Shown here piece after piece: positions 8,662-18,659 of a stretch of 64,000 nucleotides of DNA. The notes under the pieces were generated by a model. It saw nothing but the letters and a program-made list of their open reading frames with translations. It did no database searches and had not been told where the DNA came from. A program made the position numbers and the translations under genes. This stretch comes from Microbulbifer sp. VAAF005. GTDB taxonomy: Bacteria; Pseudomonadota; Gammaproteobacteria; Pseudomonadales; Cellvibrionaceae. Location of the stretch: the NCBI RefSeq assembly GCF_030012985.1, contig NZ_CP120233.1, forward strand, positions 2,029,001 through 2,093,000, read 5' to 3'. The stretch's first letter is position 1. Every line of letters begins with the position of its first letter.

Positions 8662-9368
8662 TACTCGTCTCCCTCAGATACAGGCTCGGTTTGGTTCTGA
8701 GCGTCACTGCTCTCGGTTACCGCCAGGCTTTCAGCCTTCAGGCGCAGAAGTTGGGTGTTGCCCGCTTGCTCTGGCAGAAGCTCTGTCAGTGCTTGCTCGT
8801 ACGCGGCACGCGCACCGGCGATGTCACCCTTTTGCTTCAGGATATCACCACGAGTCTCAGAATAAAGGGCCGCGAATGCCGGGGGTATGGTGCCCTCGAG
8901 CAATTTCAGGCCTTCATCGGACTCACCACGGGCCGCCAAAACAGCGGCCAGGCGGCGTTTAGCGAGCAACTCCAGGCTTGCTTCACTGGTGTTGTCGAGT
9001 ACCCACTGCAGCTGCTGCTCGGCAGCTTCCAGGTCATTGCTCTCCGCTGAAATAGCCGCGAGACGCAGTGCAGCCTGGCTGGCGTAGATACGCTTGGCAA
9101 AATCATCTTTCAGCTGCTCGGCCACATTCTTGGCAGTGGTAAGCTGCTTGTTATCCGGTTGATTGTTGTTGGCGGAGACCGCTTCAACGAAAGTCTGGTA
9201 CAAGTCAGAGGCCGCTTCAGCCTTGGTGCGCTGATCTCCCTGCCACCACTGATAACCGAAGTAACCGGCCAGGGCCAGCACAATGCCAGTCACAATTCCC
9301 TTGCCATTTTCCGCCCACCAGCGCTTCAGCGTTTCTATTTGTTCTTGTTCGGTAAGATGCTCAGCCAT
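8661..9368 (-). CDS. yfgM: YfgM family protein, SecYEG-associated periplasmic chaperone subunit
   Basis: A 235-residue protein with a short cytoplasmic N-terminus (TEQEQIETLKRWWAENGKG), one membrane helix (about residues 20-39, IVTGIVLALAGYFGYQWW) and a periplasmic tetratricopeptide-like domain, the standard YfgM/YfgL-neighbour architecture. In E. coli YfgM forms a complex with PpiD at the SecYEG translocon and helps hand over periplasmic clients. The C-terminal 20 residues are acidic and low in complexity. The gene overlaps bamB by one base and follows hisS by 70 bases, as in other gammaproteobacteria. Confidence 0.92.
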   Translation of the reverse strand: MAEHLTEQEQIETLKRWWAENGKGIVTGIVLALAGYFGYQWWQGDQRTKAEAASDLYQTFVEAVSANNNQPDNKQLTTAKNVAEQLKDDFAKRIYASQAALRLAAISAESNDLEAAEQQLQWVLDNTSEASLELLAKRRLAAVLAARGESDEGLKLLEGTIPPAFAALYSETRGDILKQKGDIAGARAAYEQALTELLPEQAGNTQLLRLKAESLAVTESSDAQNQTEPVSEGDE

Positions 9369-9438
9369 TGGGTAATTTGCCTTTCCTGTAGATTACTAAC
9401 TTTCCCGGCGGGGGCCTCCGCCTCCCTCAGTGTTTCTT

Positions 9439-10701
9439 TCAGCCTTGCAGCAGTGCTGCCAGCTCTTTCGGTGCCAGCGTTTGCTGCGGTTGGTCAGCGC
9501 GAAGGTACTTCACAGTTATCTGACCACTTGCAGCCTCATCTTCGCCGATAATCAGCGCATAATCGGCGCCGCTCTTATCAGCTTTCTTCATCTGGCTTTT
9601 AAAGCTTCCTCCACCACAGTGCAACTGCAGTCGCAACCAGGGCAGCTCGTCGCGCAATTGCTCGGCGGCTGTCATGGCAGCTGATTGTACATCACCAACG
9701 GCAACCAGGTAGGCATCTACCTGTTGCGAAAGGGACTCAGGCAACACTTCTAGGGTTTCCAGCATCAATACAAGACGCTCAACACCCAGGCCAAAACCCA
9801 CTCCCGGAGTGGCTTTGCCACCCATCTGTTCTACCAGGCCGTCATAGCGGCCACCGGCACACACAGTGCCCTGGGCACCGAGGCTGTCGGTCACCCACTC
9901 AAATACGGTTTTTCCGTAGTAGTCGAGACCGCGCACCAACTTGGGATTGATCTCATACTTAACGCCTGCCCCGTCCAAAAGTGCCTTTAACTGACTAAAG
10001 TGGGCGGCGGATTCCTCATCAAGGAAGTCCAGTAGACAGGGCGCATCCGCCAGCAGTTCCTGAGTTTGCGCATTTTTGCTGTCGAGAATTCGCAGCGGAT
10101 TGCGCTCCAGACGGCGCTGGCTGTCCTCATCCAGCTGGTCACGACGCTCACTTAAATAAGTGACCAGCGCATCCCGATAAGCAGCGCGGCTCTCAGCGTT
10201 ACCCAGGGAATTGAGCTGCAGGGTCACATGCTCGCTGATACCCAGCTGACGCCACAGTCGCGCAGTCATGATCAGGATTTCTGCATCGATATCCGGCCCT
10301 TGAATGCCAAACACCTCGACACCAAACTGGTGGAACTGACGCAGGCGCCCCTTCTGTGGGCGCTCATAGCGGAACATAGGGCCGAAATACCACAGGCGCT
10401 GTGGCTGGTTCAGCAAGTTGCTCTGGATCGCTGCACGCACAGTGCCCGCTGTGCCCTCAGGGCGCAGGGTAACGCTGTCACCGCTCTTGTCATCAAAGGT
10501 GTACATTTCCTTCTCGACAATATCGGTAGCCTCGCCCACCGCACGGCAAAATAACTGGGTCGACTCCAGGTAGGGAGTGCGAATTTCGGTGTAGCCGTAG
10601 CGACTAGTAAGTTCACTCAGTGTGGCTTCCACGTACTGCCATACCGGGGACTGTTCCGGTAGCAGATCGTTCATGCCGCGAATTGCGCGAAGCTGTTTCA
10701 A
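9439..10701 (-). CDS. hisS: Histidine--tRNA ligase
   Basis: A 420-residue class II aminoacyl-tRNA synthetase. Conserved pieces are the N-terminal IRGMNDLLP, motif 2 ([20 protein letters not shown]), the histidine-specific [15 protein letters not shown] and motif 3 ([11 protein letters not shown]). The C-terminal anticodon-binding domain follows. The start codon is TTG at 10701. It is supported by AAGGA six bases upstream, and starting at the next Met would remove the conserved IRG. The gene sits between ispG and yfgM in the conserved block. Confidence 0.97.
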   Translation of the reverse strand: MKQLRAIRGMNDLLPEQSPVWQYVEATLSELTSRYGYTEIRTPYLESTQLFCRAVGEATDIVEKEMYTFDDKSGDSVTLRPEGTAGTVRAAIQSNLLNQPQRLWYFGPMFRYERPQKGRLRQFHQFGVEVFGIQGPDIDAEILIMTARLWRQLGISEHVTLQLNSLGNAESRAAYRDALVTYLSERRDQLDEDSQRRLERNPLRILDSKNAQTQELLADAPCLLDFLDEESAAHFSQLKALLDGAGVKYEINPKLVRGLDYYGKTVFEWVTDSLGAQGTVCAGGRYDGLVEQMGGKATPGVGFGLGVERLVLMLETLEVLPESLSQQVDAYLVAVGDVQSAAMTAAEQLRDELPWLRLQLHCGGGSFKSQMKKADKSGADYALIIGEDEAASGQITVKYLRADQPQQTLAPKELAALLQG

Positions 10702-10759
10702 CGCTGTTCCTTAATTTTTCACTCAATTAATTGGGGCTTGCGCAGGGAGCTGTTGCCCT

Positions 10760-11872
10760 CTACGCCTTGGCGATGATATCCGCTTCGCGCTCGGCCTTGG
10801 CGGCCGCCTTCTCGCGAATCAAACGCTCTAAATCATCCACCAGATTTTCATTCTTAAACTTGCGGTCTGGCTGCCCATCCACATAGATGGCATGGCTCGG
10901 GGTACCACCAGTCAGGCCTACATCGGCTTCTTTCGCTTCGCCGGGGCCGTTGACGATACAGCCAATTACTGCCACATCCAGCGGTGTGGTCACATCTTCC
11001 AGGCGCGTCTCCAGCTCATTCATGGTTTTCACCACATCGAAGTTCTGGCGCGAGCAGCTGGGGCAGGCAATAAAGTTAATACCTTTACTGCGCAGACGCA
11101 GGCTTTTGAGCAGATCCCAGCCCACTTTGACCTCTTCCACCGGGTCTGCAGCCAGGGAAACCCGCAGGGTGTCACCGATACCGTCGAGCAGAAGGGCACC
11201 GAGACCAATCGCCGACTTCACTGTGCCGGCACGTAAGCCACCAGCTTCGGTAATACCCAAGTGCAGCGGTTGCTCAATCTGCTGGGCCAGCTTGCGATAG
11301 GCAGCCGTGGCCATAAAGATATCGGATGCTTTTACACTGACTTTGAAGTCCTGGAAGTCCAGGCTGTCGAGGATCGATACATGGCGCAGCGCCGACTCTA
11401 CCAGAGCATCCGGCGTGGGCTCGCCATACTTTTTCTGCAGGTCTTTTTCCAGGGAGCCCGCATTGACACCAATACGAATCGGGATATTCAGATCGCGAGC
11501 TTTATCCACTACGGCCCGAATACGCTTCTCTCGGCCAATATTGCCGGGGTTAATACGCAGGCAATCCACCCCCAGGTCTGCGACCCGCAGGGCGATACGG
11601 TAATCGAAGTGAATGTCTGCGACCAACGGGACATTCACCTGTTTTTTAATTTCTCCAAACGCCTCTGCGGCATCCATGCTGGGCACAGAAACCCGCACTA
11701 TATCGGCTCCAGCCTGTTCCAGGCGCTGGATCTGGCCAACAGTAGCTGCTACATCGCAGGTTTCGGTGTTGGTCATACTTTGCACCGAGATCGGGGCATC
11801 CCCTCCGACCGGTACATCACCCACCATGATCTGGCGCGACTTGCGGCGGACAATGGGAGATTCAAATTGCAT
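10760..11872 (-). CDS. ispG: 4-hydroxy-3-methylbut-2-en-1-yl diphosphate synthase (flavodoxin)
   Basis: A 370-residue IspG (GcpE), the penultimate enzyme of the methylerythritol phosphate isoprenoid pathway. The TIM-barrel part includes [20 protein letters not shown] and LRINPGNIG. The C-terminal [4Fe-4S] domain supplies the three cluster cysteines in [10 protein letters not shown] (two Cys) and [13 protein letters not shown] (one Cys), plus the conserved Glu in GPGEAKEAD. Length matches the short bacterial form. It needs Fe-S cluster assembly, provided by the isc genes in this window. A GC hairpin lies just upstream in the rodZ-ispG gap. Confidence 0.97.
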   Translation of the reverse strand: MQFESPIVRRKSRQIMVGDVPVGGDAPISVQSMTNTETCDVAATVGQIQRLEQAGADIVRVSVPSMDAAEAFGEIKKQVNVPLVADIHFDYRIALRVADLGVDCLRINPGNIGREKRIRAVVDKARDLNIPIRIGVNAGSLEKDLQKKYGEPTPDALVESALRHVSILDSLDFQDFKVSVKASDIFMATAAYRKLAQQIEQPLHLGITEAGGLRAGTVKSAIGLGALLLDGIGDTLRVSLAADPVEEVKVGWDLLKSLRLRSKGINFIACPSCSRQNFDVVKTMNELETRLEDVTTPLDVAVIGCIVNGPGEAKEADVGLTGGTPSHAIYVDGQPDRKFKNENLVDDLERLIREKAAAKAEREADIIAKA

Positions 11873-11926
11873 AGGCTGACCTGGTGGTATTACTGATAAA
11901 AATCGAGGGGAGATTATAGAGAGATT

Positions 11927-11953
11927 GGGCGCAAACCTACAGGGTTCGCGCCC
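11927..11953 (-). terminator. GC hairpin between rodZ and ispG
   Basis: GGGCGC-AAACCTACAGGGTTC-GCGCCC, a six-pair stem with extra AACC/GGTT pairing inside. No T tract follows on either strand, so it may be an RNA processing or attenuating structure and not a true terminator. Confidence 0.35.
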
Positions 11954-11970
11954 AAACGGGGAAGATCATC

Positions 11971-12939
11971 TTAATCGCCGACAATCAAGCGGCGGGTGCG
12001 GCGGTCGCCAATAGGCTGGCTGTCGATAGTTTCATCGCGGTAAACCACATGGGTTGCACGGGCATTTCCCAACATCAGCTCAAATGGAGCGTCTCCATCT
12101 AACGATTTAGCACTGCCAGCAGCTTGGACCCCGGCCAGTAAAATCACACCTTGTGCGTCTTTCACCTCAACCCAGGCATCTTCATCAAAGCGAAGCCGCA
12201 ATGCGCCTTTCAGGGCCTGGTCCAACTGGGCTACTTGGGTGGGTACAGGCTCAGTCACTGTTGCTACAGAAGAAGTGGGTTGAACTTCCACCAAATCAAC
12301 GCTGGCAACCTCAGGTCGGATATTCACAGAATCATTGGCTGCGGACTCTGAGCCAAGGTTTCCAGCTGCTACCGTCATCTCTTGCTGCTGGATTTCAACT
12401 TGCTCACCATTAGCGACTGAATTATCTATAACTGCATTGGCAACCGGGGACTCAGCTACTTGCTCAGCACCATCTTCGCCAAGGGGCATACCGGGAATAT
12501 TGACCGGGGTACCGTATTTCCACCAAAAGACACCAGCGGCAAGCAGCAGAGGTATTAGAGCCAAAGCCCCATGCCCTCTTCTGCGTTCGGGCCTGAATGC
12601 TTCAGCCTTGGTGATTCGCCGGGATTCGCTACGCTGTTCCGGCTGTGGCCGGTCTCTATCATAGGCTTCCAAAACAGGTTCAACGGGAATACTCAATTCA
12701 CGGCAAATATTGCGAATATAGCCTCGTGCATAGACAGCTTCCGGCTGCCGCACGTAATTGTCACTTTCCAGCCACTCAACAGTGTTGTCGATAATACAGA
12801 GGCGCTGCGACAGCTCCGCACGGGAGAGCCCCGCCGCTTCTCTAGCCGCCAGCAAGAGACGGCCGGCAGAGTCTTTAGAAGTTTGCGTACTGGATACGAG
12901 TTCACCACCATCGCAGTGCTCGGGACTACTATCCGTCAT
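11971..12939 (-). CDS. rodZ: Cytoskeletal regulator RodZ
   Basis: About 322 residues from the ATG at 12939. The N-terminal Xre-like helix-turn-helix domain (AGRLLLAAREAAGLSRAELS to about residue 90) is followed by a basic juxtamembrane stretch, one membrane helix (ALALIPLLLAAGVFWW), a variable periplasmic linker and a C-terminal beta domain (LRLRFDEDAWVEVKDAQG, with the usual DAWVEV signature). RodZ couples MreB filaments to the cell-wall elongation machinery. A GTG at 12945, two codons earlier, has a closer AGGAG, so the start could be there. Either start overlaps the pilF stop, indicating translational coupling. Confidence 0.93.
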   Translation of the reverse strand: MTDSSPEHCDGGELVSSTQTSKDSAGRLLLAAREAAGLSRAELSQRLCIIDNTVEWLESDNYVRQPEAVYARGYIRNICRELSIPVEPVLEAYDRDRPQPEQRSESRRITKAEAFRPERRRGHGALALIPLLLAAGVFWWKYGTPVNIPGMPLGEDGAEQVAESPVANAVIDNSVANGEQVEIQQQEMTVAAGNLGSESAANDSVNIRPEVASVDLVEVQPTSSVATVTEPVPTQVAQLDQALKGALRLRFDEDAWVEVKDAQGVILLAGVQAAGSAKSLDGDAPFELMLGNARATHVVYRDETIDSQPIGDRRTRRLIVGD

Positions 12940-13732
12940 TACCACTCAACTCCTGATATTTCAGTGTCTCCGCAGAGTACGGGTACAAATTTTTCAAAGC
13001 AAGGGCGTAACTGCGCTCCTTGTCACGATTGCCAAATACTTTTTCTATTCGAATTCCAAGCCATAGTGACTGTGGAGTCTGGCGGTTTTTTTCACTAAAC
13101 TGATCCAGGTAAACTTTGGATTTAGCATAATCACCGGCATCGAATTTCAGTTCGGCCATTTCAATCAGAGCCAATGGCAAATCGGGGTTCAACGCCAACG
13201 CCCTGGCATAAGCCCCTTCCGCCTTGTCTTCAAGTCCAAGACGTGCAGCCGTGCGACCATAGTTGACCAAGGCAAAAGAGCGGCGGTTGTAAGTGAGATC
13301 GGTGGAGGCATGCTCAAACTGCTTGAGGGCTTCTTTATAGCGCTCTTGCTTATAGAGAAAAACGCCATAGTTGGTATGAGCCATGGAAAACCCATCGCTA
13401 TAGCGTAGAGCTTTCTTGAAATGAGACTCGGCAATATCCAACTCACCATCCACTTGATAGAGCAACGCCAGGCCATGATGTGCCAATGGATTCTTTTTAC
13501 CCAATTCCAAAGCACGGTTTAAATGGCGACGGGACTGCTCTCTGTTATCAGGATCTCTCAAGTAGCGAAGCCCCAACTGGACATGGGTTTCCAAAGCTTT
13601 ATCCAGATTAACTGCCTTGCGCTCCGCCCCTCCAGAGGTTACACAGCCTCCCAAAAGGGTACCGAGTAGCACTAGGAGCGGCAGGCTCTTAAATTTCGCG
13701 GACACTACACCACCTGTATCTTTATTTTTCAC
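12929..13732 (-). CDS. pilF: Type IV pilus biogenesis/stability lipoprotein PilF (PilW)
   Basis: A protein of about 267 residues with an N-terminal lipoprotein signal (LLVLLGTLLGGC, lipobox Cys near residue 30) and tetratricopeptide repeats throughout the rest (for example LAHHGLALLYQVDGELDIAESHFKKAL). PilF is the outer-membrane pilotin needed for PilQ secretin multimerisation in type IV pili. The longest frame starts with GTG at 13732 without an obvious ribosome site. A GTG at 13705 preceded by CAGGTGG would give a shorter, more normal signal peptide and may be the real start. In most relatives rlmN directly precedes this gene; here two di-haem genes intervene. Confidence 0.92.
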   Translation of the reverse strand: MKNKDTGGVVSAKFKSLPLLVLLGTLLGGCVTSGGAERKAVNLDKALETHVQLGLRYLRDPDNREQSRRHLNRALELGKKNPLAHHGLALLYQVDGELDIAESHFKKALRYSDGFSMAHTNYGVFLYKQERYKEALKQFEHASTDLTYNRRSFALVNYGRTAARLGLEDKAEGAYARALALNPDLPLALIEMAELKFDAGDYAKSKVYLDQFSEKNRQTPQSLWLGIRIEKVFGNRDKERSYALALKNLYPYSAETLKYQELSGNDG

Positions 13733-13820
13733 TTATAGGCCCAGCGAGATTATGCGGATGACAGTGCTACACCAGTCAATGCCGCCGCCAATCCCTGGAC
13801 AAAGCAAGCCCGCAAAACAA

Positions 13821-13872
13821 AGAAAAACCGTCTACAGCCACCAGCATCCTTTGATAGTGATTCGGTTTTTCT
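13821..13872 (-). terminator. Likely terminator after the first di-haem gene
   Basis: AGAAAAACCG and CGGTTTTTCT form a ten-pair inverted repeat around a 32-base loop. On the minus strand the right arm runs on into TTTGTTTTG. It lies about 155 bases past the stop of the di-haem gene at 14027 and before pilF. Confidence 0.5.
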
Positions 13873-14026
13873 GTTAGAAAACTGTTTCCGCCTCAACTGG
13901 CGCTTCCCAAGCCCCTATACTGCCGGAAAGCCTTACCAGTTGCAGCCCTAAAACCCAATCAATTCCATTTAGTGACGACTTTGTCCAACATTGCCATCAC
14001 ACCAGCCACAGGGGTCTATTCAGTGT

Positions 14027-15928
14027 TTAGAGTTGGTTACCCTCCTGGTCTTCTGCATCCAACTGCATCCCATCCGGACCACTGTCTCTAGGTGGAATCA
14101 GCGATTGAACTGCATTAGAGCCAATATTTGCCGCATCTGGGTCAGTTAGAGCTTCAAGGAATGCCACAAGTAAATCAACCTCATCATCGTCCAAATTAAC
14201 AGCGCCATCACCATTTTCAGCCAGCAATGCTTCAGTGAGAGCTTGGCCATTAGGCGCAACTTTTGCCGCGCACTCGTCCACTCCTACAAATTGATCCAAA
14301 TCACACATTTCACTATTGGTGAAGTACTGGGAAACAGAATCGGCACGACCTGTATAATGCTCCACATTTCTCTTCAAACTGCCGAACTGGCCGGCATGTC
14401 CCCAGGGGCCAGTAAGCGCTACGTTAAGCAGGGTTGGAGTTCGGAAACTACCACTTCCATTCCCGCCGAGATCAGCTCCGTTGCCACTCTCGTCCTTGCC
14501 AACACCAATTTGCGGATAGCTGACTGCTCTCAACCCCTGATTAGAGAAAAAGGCACCTGAGTGGCAATTAGTACACCCTGAATTGCGTGTCATAAAGGTG
14601 ATAGCCCCACGCTTTTCATCGTTATCAAGGGCTGTTAGATCACCGTCGACATAGTCGAAAAAGGGGTTGTCGATAAAAATTTGTACCGCCTCGTAGGAGG
14701 CAATAGCCTGCGCAATCCTGCTAAAATTAATTGCCGAGTCACCGAAAGCTGCGGTAAACATCGCGCCCCAAGAGTCCTGGGTTAATTTTTCAGCAAGAAT
14801 ATCCTCACGGTAATCCGTAAACCCATCATCGCTGGTATCATCGTAACCAAACTGGGTTATATCTCCCATCTCCGCAGCTTCAGTGACCGGAAAATGAGCC
14901 TGGGCCATCATAAGTGCCAGAGTGCCGGTGCCCACCGCGTCTTCAGTATTATTCATAACATCCCGGGAGTCTGTTCTAAGTCCTCCATTACCATTTATTG
15001 CGACCCGATTATCCCAGAATAAGCCGCTATCCCAGAGCGCCACATTACAGATAGGTTGGGCATTGCGCGGCACAAGTGGAACCTCGTTCTGACCGTCAGA
15101 GCGACCCGGACCTAACAAATTAGCATCAATGGGGTCGACACCAACCGGCATCGACAAATTATCACCACCACAGCCCATTGACGGGTGATGACAAGAGGAA
15201 CATGAAACGTCGTTATCAGCGCTCAGGCTTTTGTTGTGAAATAAACGCATCCCCAACTCCACCATAGCTGGGTCCTGCTCGCTCCTAACCCGAGCTGCAA
15301 AGGCACGCATATCCTCCAACTGCTCAGCCATGCCAACGTCATCCAGCACCGCCTGTAAACAGCTGTCCAGACTGCCAGCAGCAATATCTACCGCTGAGCG
15401 TGCATTTTGACATTCATCAAAATCAGATACCCGGTTATCTGCACCATCGGCATCGGAGCCATTATTTAGGCCCGCATTCGAGTTATTAACTAATGTTCTA
15501 GCAGTAACACTGGAAGTTTCATCGCCGTTATCAATATCACCAGTAGTGACCCAGTATGTGTACTCAGTATCTACCGAAAGGCCTTCATCGACATAGTATC
15601 CTTCGGTGGTCTCCGCAATTCTTTCACTGCCACGATAAACCGCATAGGTATCTCCAGTACTCTCCCAGGATAGGCCGATACTGGTGCCTGAAAATGCATT
15701 GCCAATCAATTCTGCAGGGATGATTCCCTGCCCTGAGCCTGTACCAGTATCATCACCTGTACCAGAATCATCATCGCTTCCCGTGTCGCCAGTCTCCGTT
15801 GATGAATCACTATCGCTGTTGGAGGAACCACCGCCTCCACAGCCGGTCATCACAAGAATTAAAGATAGAAATAACGACTTTATCAGCGCCGTTTGCTGTT
15901 GAGTTAATTTATTATTAACAGAGTTCAT
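14027..15928 (-). CDS. Di-haem cytochrome c peroxidase-like lipoprotein, paralogue 1
   Basis: About 633 residues. A lipoprotein signal ends at Cys30 (VMTGC), followed by a Gly/Ser/Asp-rich linker, a fibronectin-III-like domain (about 70-146, SIGLSWESTGDTYAVYRGSE) and a CcpA/MauG-type di-haem domain. Haem motifs are CSSCH (243-247) and CTNCH (452-456). The family reduces peroxides or oxidises protein or small-molecule partners in the periplasm; the real substrate is unknown. The ATG at 15928 was chosen over an upstream ATG at 15982 because its N-terminus lines up with the paralogue at 18659 and an AGG lies upstream. The two genes are close tandem duplicates sharing long identical stretches such as MAEQLEDMRAFAARVR. 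Together they interrupt the conserved rlmN-pilF order. Confidence 0.88.
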   Translation of the reverse strand: MNSVNNKLTQQQTALIKSLFLSLILVMTGCGGGGSSNSDSDSSTETGDTGSDDDSGTGDDTGTGSGQGIIPAELIGNAFSGTSIGLSWESTGDTYAVYRGSERIAETTEGYYVDEGLSVDTEYTYWVTTGDIDNGDETSSVTARTLVNNSNAGLNNGSDADGADNRVSDFDECQNARSAVDIAAGSLDSCLQAVLDDVGMAEQLEDMRAFAARVRSEQDPAMVELGMRLFHNKSLSADNDVSCSSCHHPSMGCGGDNLSMPVGVDPIDANLLGPGRSDGQNEVPLVPRNAQPICNVALWDSGLFWDNRVAINGNGGLRTDSRDVMNNTEDAVGTGTLALMMAQAHFPVTEAAEMGDITQFGYDDTSDDGFTDYREDILAEKLTQDSWGAMFTAAFGDSAINFSRIAQAIASYEAVQIFIDNPFFDYVDGDLTALDNDEKRGAITFMTRNSGCTNCHSGAFFSNQGLRAVSYPQIGVGKDESGNGADLGGNGSGSFRTPTLLNVALTGPWGHAGQFGSLKRNVEHYTGRADSVSQYFTNSEMCDLDQFVGVDECAAKVAPNGQALTEALLAENGDGAVNLDDDEVDLLVAFLEALTDPDAANIGSNAVQSLIPPRDSGPDGMQLDAEDQEGNQL

Positions 15929-16123
15929 AGTTCTTGACCTGCCCGTCAATGACCTTTTCTTGTTCCGAGTTCTTGACAGCAAATACAGATCTAAGTGCCA
16001 GTACTGACACCAAAGGGTAAGGAAACACTTGCTGTAAAACTAAAAATAAAACGGTGAATTAAAACTCACTCAAATTAAAGCGAAGGAAATTTCGGCCTTA
16101 CTATAGATAAGGGCCAAATACCC

Positions 16124-16262
16124 AGGAAGCCCCTGAACAGCTCCGTAATATCTCTGCAGATCCTGGGAACTACAGATTTTGAGCGCAGCTCGCCACGAAT
16201 GGCCTTATTGCAAGTGCTGCAACACAGCCAAGGCCCGCCCTACTGGCTTTCAGGGGCTCCTT
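16124..16262. repeat. Inverted-repeat (MITE/REP-like) element, copy B
   Basis: About 139 bases. The left end reads AGGAAGCCCCTGAACAGCTC followed by CGTAAT; the complement of the right end reads CCAAGGAGCCCCTGAAAGCC. The left end matches copies A and C (consensus about AGGAnCCYCTRAAYARCTCYG). The interior is more diverged than the ends. No coding potential. Confidence 0.65.
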
Positions 16263-16705
16263 GGATCTACTCTAACCATCAAACGCAGAAATAACTGCTA
16301 AGAAAGTCGCAGTAATCTATTACACCTGTTCTCATTGCGTGAAAATTAAAGAAACTAGTCACCAAAGTGGAATTTAATGAAATCGAAAAATTTAATTCCT
16401 TGGTATTAACGGGTGGTGGTCCTGCTTAAATATTTTGATTGGCTTTAACCTAAAGATGAAAAAGCAAAAAGCATTTGAAGCAACCCAGTTCTTATTCAAA
16501 CTATTACATATAAACAAAAAATGGCCTGTAAGGACTGACAGCTTGAATAACGGAAGCAAGGAAGAAATGTATAAGAACCCAGAACAGAGTAGAGAAGTAA
16601 TTAATAGGGCTTTATGAGTACAAACCAAAAACTTGGGAAGGGGGATAGATAGAAAATCGATCCCCGAATAAAAGGTTCGAATATGAAAACATTTCTTCGG
16701 AGAAC

Positions 16706-16742
16706 GGCGCCTCGGTGATAGTCGGCTATAAAATGAGGCGCC
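16706..16742 (-). terminator. Possible terminator after the second di-haem gene
   Basis: GGCGCCTC and GAGGCGCC form a perfect eight-pair inverted repeat with a 21-base loop, 21 bases past the stop codon of the gene ending at 16764. No strong T tract follows on the minus strand; on the plus strand AAAATTTATT follows. Confidence 0.45.
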
Positions 16743-16763
16743 AAAATTTATTACAGGGAGTGC

Positions 16764-18659
16764 TTAGAGTTCATTGCCGTCCTCATCCCAAGCGTCCAAC
16801 TGCATCCCATCAGGACCACCATCACGAGGTGGGATTAGGGACTGGGTTGCGCTTGAATTCACATTCTCTGCATCCGGATCGGTAAGTGCTTCAAGAAATG
16901 CTGCAATAAACCCCACTTCATCGTCATCTATGGGGAGCGCTGCATCACCATCTATCTCCAGAATAGCCTCCGTCAGTTCCAGGCCGTCTGGCGCAACTTT
17001 CTCCGCACAATCTTCAAGCTCGGCAAACTGATCCAGATCGCACATTTCGCTATCGGCGAAATACCGAGATACCGAATCCGCTTGACCAGCGTAGTGCTCG
17101 ATATTTCTCTCTAAAGTACCGAACTGCCCCGCATGGCCCCAGGGACCAGTAATTCCCGCATTGAGCAGTGTTGGAACACGGAAGCCACCCAGTACGGCCC
17201 CGCCCCAATCCGCGCCATCATCCTCTTTACCAATACCAATTTGTGGATAGTTAACGACTCTCAACCCCTGATTGGTAAAGAAGGCACCCGTGTGGCAAGC
17301 AGTACAACCAGAACCTGGCGTAAAATAAGTAATAGCTCCACGCTTCGCATCGTTATCAATTGCAGTCAGGTCACCATCGACATAATCAAAGAAGGGGTTA
17401 TCGATAAAGATATAGACCCCTTCATAGGCAGCGATTGCCTCTGCGATCCTGCTGAAATCAATTTCAGAATCGCCATAAGCAGCAGTAAATAAAGCTCCCC
17501 AGGAGTCTTGATTGAGCTTTGGTATGAGATACTCTTCACGGTAATCTGTGAGATCATCGTCGCTACTTTCATCATAGCCAAATTCAGAAATATCCCCCAT
17601 CTCAGCGGCATCAGTTACTGGAAAGTGTGCTTGGGCCATCATCAGTGCCAAGGTGCCAGTACCAACCGCCGCTTCGGTATTATTAGTTACATCCCTGGAA
17701 TCCGTTTTAAGGCTACCATCATCGGTAAACAGGACCCGGTTATCCCAAAACAATCCGTTATCCCAGAGCGCCACATTACAAATAGGCTGGGCATTACGTG
17801 CTACCAACGGCACTTCATTTTCACCATCGGAGCGCCCAGGGCCAAGCAAATCGGGATCAACGGCATTAACCCCAACAGACATAGAGAGGTCATCACCAGC
17901 ACAGCCTATTGTCGGGTGGTGGCAAGAAGAGCAGGCTGTATCGCCGTTAGCACTTAGACTTTTACTGTGGAACAGGCGCATGCCCAACTCAACCATCGCA
18001 GGGTCTTGCTCACTTCTAACTCGTGCAGCAAAGGCGCGCATATCTTCGAGCTGCTCTGCCATGCCTACCTCATCCAGTACAGCTTGCAAGCAACTATCGA
18101 GGCTGTCATCGTCCACATCGATCGCTGAACGCTCATTTTGGCATTCATCAAAATCAACTATTCGCTTATCAATAGCCTCTGCATCCGTACCATTACTGAA
18201 ACCATCATTAGTGTTATTAACCAGCGTCTTTGCAGTAACGCTACCTGATTCACTGTCAAAGCCTCCGACACCAACCCAATAGCTATATTCGGTATTGACT
18301 GAAAGACTTTCATCCACGAAATAGTTATCAGTGGTTTCTGCAACCAATTCACCATCTCGATAAATGGAGTAAGTCTCTTCAGAGTCTTCCCAGGAAAGCC
18401 CTATGCTGGTACCTGAGTAGGCGTTCGCGATCAACTCAGAAACCACGATCCCCTGCTCTGAGTCCGAGCTAGTATCATCATCCGAATCAGAACTACCTTC
18501 CGAGCTACCATCACTTTCAGTGGTCTCTGTAGATGAGTCGTCATCGCTACTGGAGGAACCGCCCCCGCCACAGCCCACCATAAAAAGAAATATAGAGATG
18601 ACCAACAGCTTCATTAGTGCCGCTGGCAATCGAGTTAATTGGTTTTTTTCAACGTTCAT
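16764..18659 (-). CDS. Di-haem cytochrome c peroxidase-like lipoprotein, paralogue 2
   Basis: A 631-residue protein with the same plan as its neighbour: lipobox Cys30 (FMVGC), a Gly-Ser-Asp-rich low-complexity linker (about 31-68), a fibronectin-III-like domain (about 70-147) and a di-haem domain with CSSCH (243-247) and CTACH (452-456). Both haem motifs fall at exactly the same residue numbers as in paralogue 1. It is probably anchored to the outer membrane facing the periplasm or cell surface. Low-complexity Asp/Ser linkers of this kind are common in marine surface lipoproteins. ATG at 18659 has GGGAC upstream. No maturation or electron-donor gene is adjacent. Function beyond di-haem redox enzyme is not known. 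Confidence 0.88.
   Translation of the reverse strand: MNVEKNQLTRLPAALMKLLVISIFLFMVGCGGGGSSSSDDDSSTETTESDGSSEGSSDSDDDTSSDSEQGIVVSELIANAYSGTSIGLSWEDSEETYSIYRDGELVAETTDNYFVDESLSVNTEYSYWVGVGGFDSESGSVTAKTLVNNTNDGFSNGTDAEAIDKRIVDFDECQNERSAIDVDDDSLDSCLQAVLDEVGMAEQLEDMRAFAARVRSEQDPAMVELGMRLFHSKSLSANGDTACSSCHHPTIGCAGDDLSMSVGVNAVDPDLLGPGRSDGENEVPLVARNAQPICNVALWDNGLFWDNRVLFTDDGSLKTDSRDVTNNTEAAVGTGTLALMMAQAHFPVTDAAEMGDISEFGYDESSDDDLTDYREEYLIPKLNQDSWGALFTAAYGDSEIDFSRIAEAIAAYEGVYIFIDNPFFDYVDGDLTAIDNDAKRGAITYFTPGSGCTACHTGAFFTNQGLRVVNYPQIGIGKEDDGADWGGAVLGGFRVPTLLNAGITGPWGHAGQFGTLERNIEHYAGQADSVSRYFADSEMCDLDQFAELEDCAEKVAPDGLELTEAILEIDGDAALPIDDDEVGFIAAFLEALTDPDAENVNSSATQSLIPPRDGGPDGMQLDAWDEDGNEL

Larger units (their letters stand above)
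15929..16763. other. Spacer between the two di-haem genes
   Basis: About 835 bases with no convincing gene. It contains the presumed promoter of the gene ending at 14027, inverted-repeat element copy B (16124-16262), an AT-rich middle with only short unsupported frames, and a GC-rich inverted repeat near 16706. The segment just before the ATG at 15928 shares the pattern AAGAAAA..TCAT.GACGGG with the one before the paralogue at 18659, so part of the 5' leader was duplicated too. Confidence 0.6.

Noticed and set aside
16392..16628. Overlapping small frames on both strands between the di-haem genes
   Set aside because: AT-rich region; neither frame has a good ribosome site or recognisable features apart from hydrophobicity due to composition.
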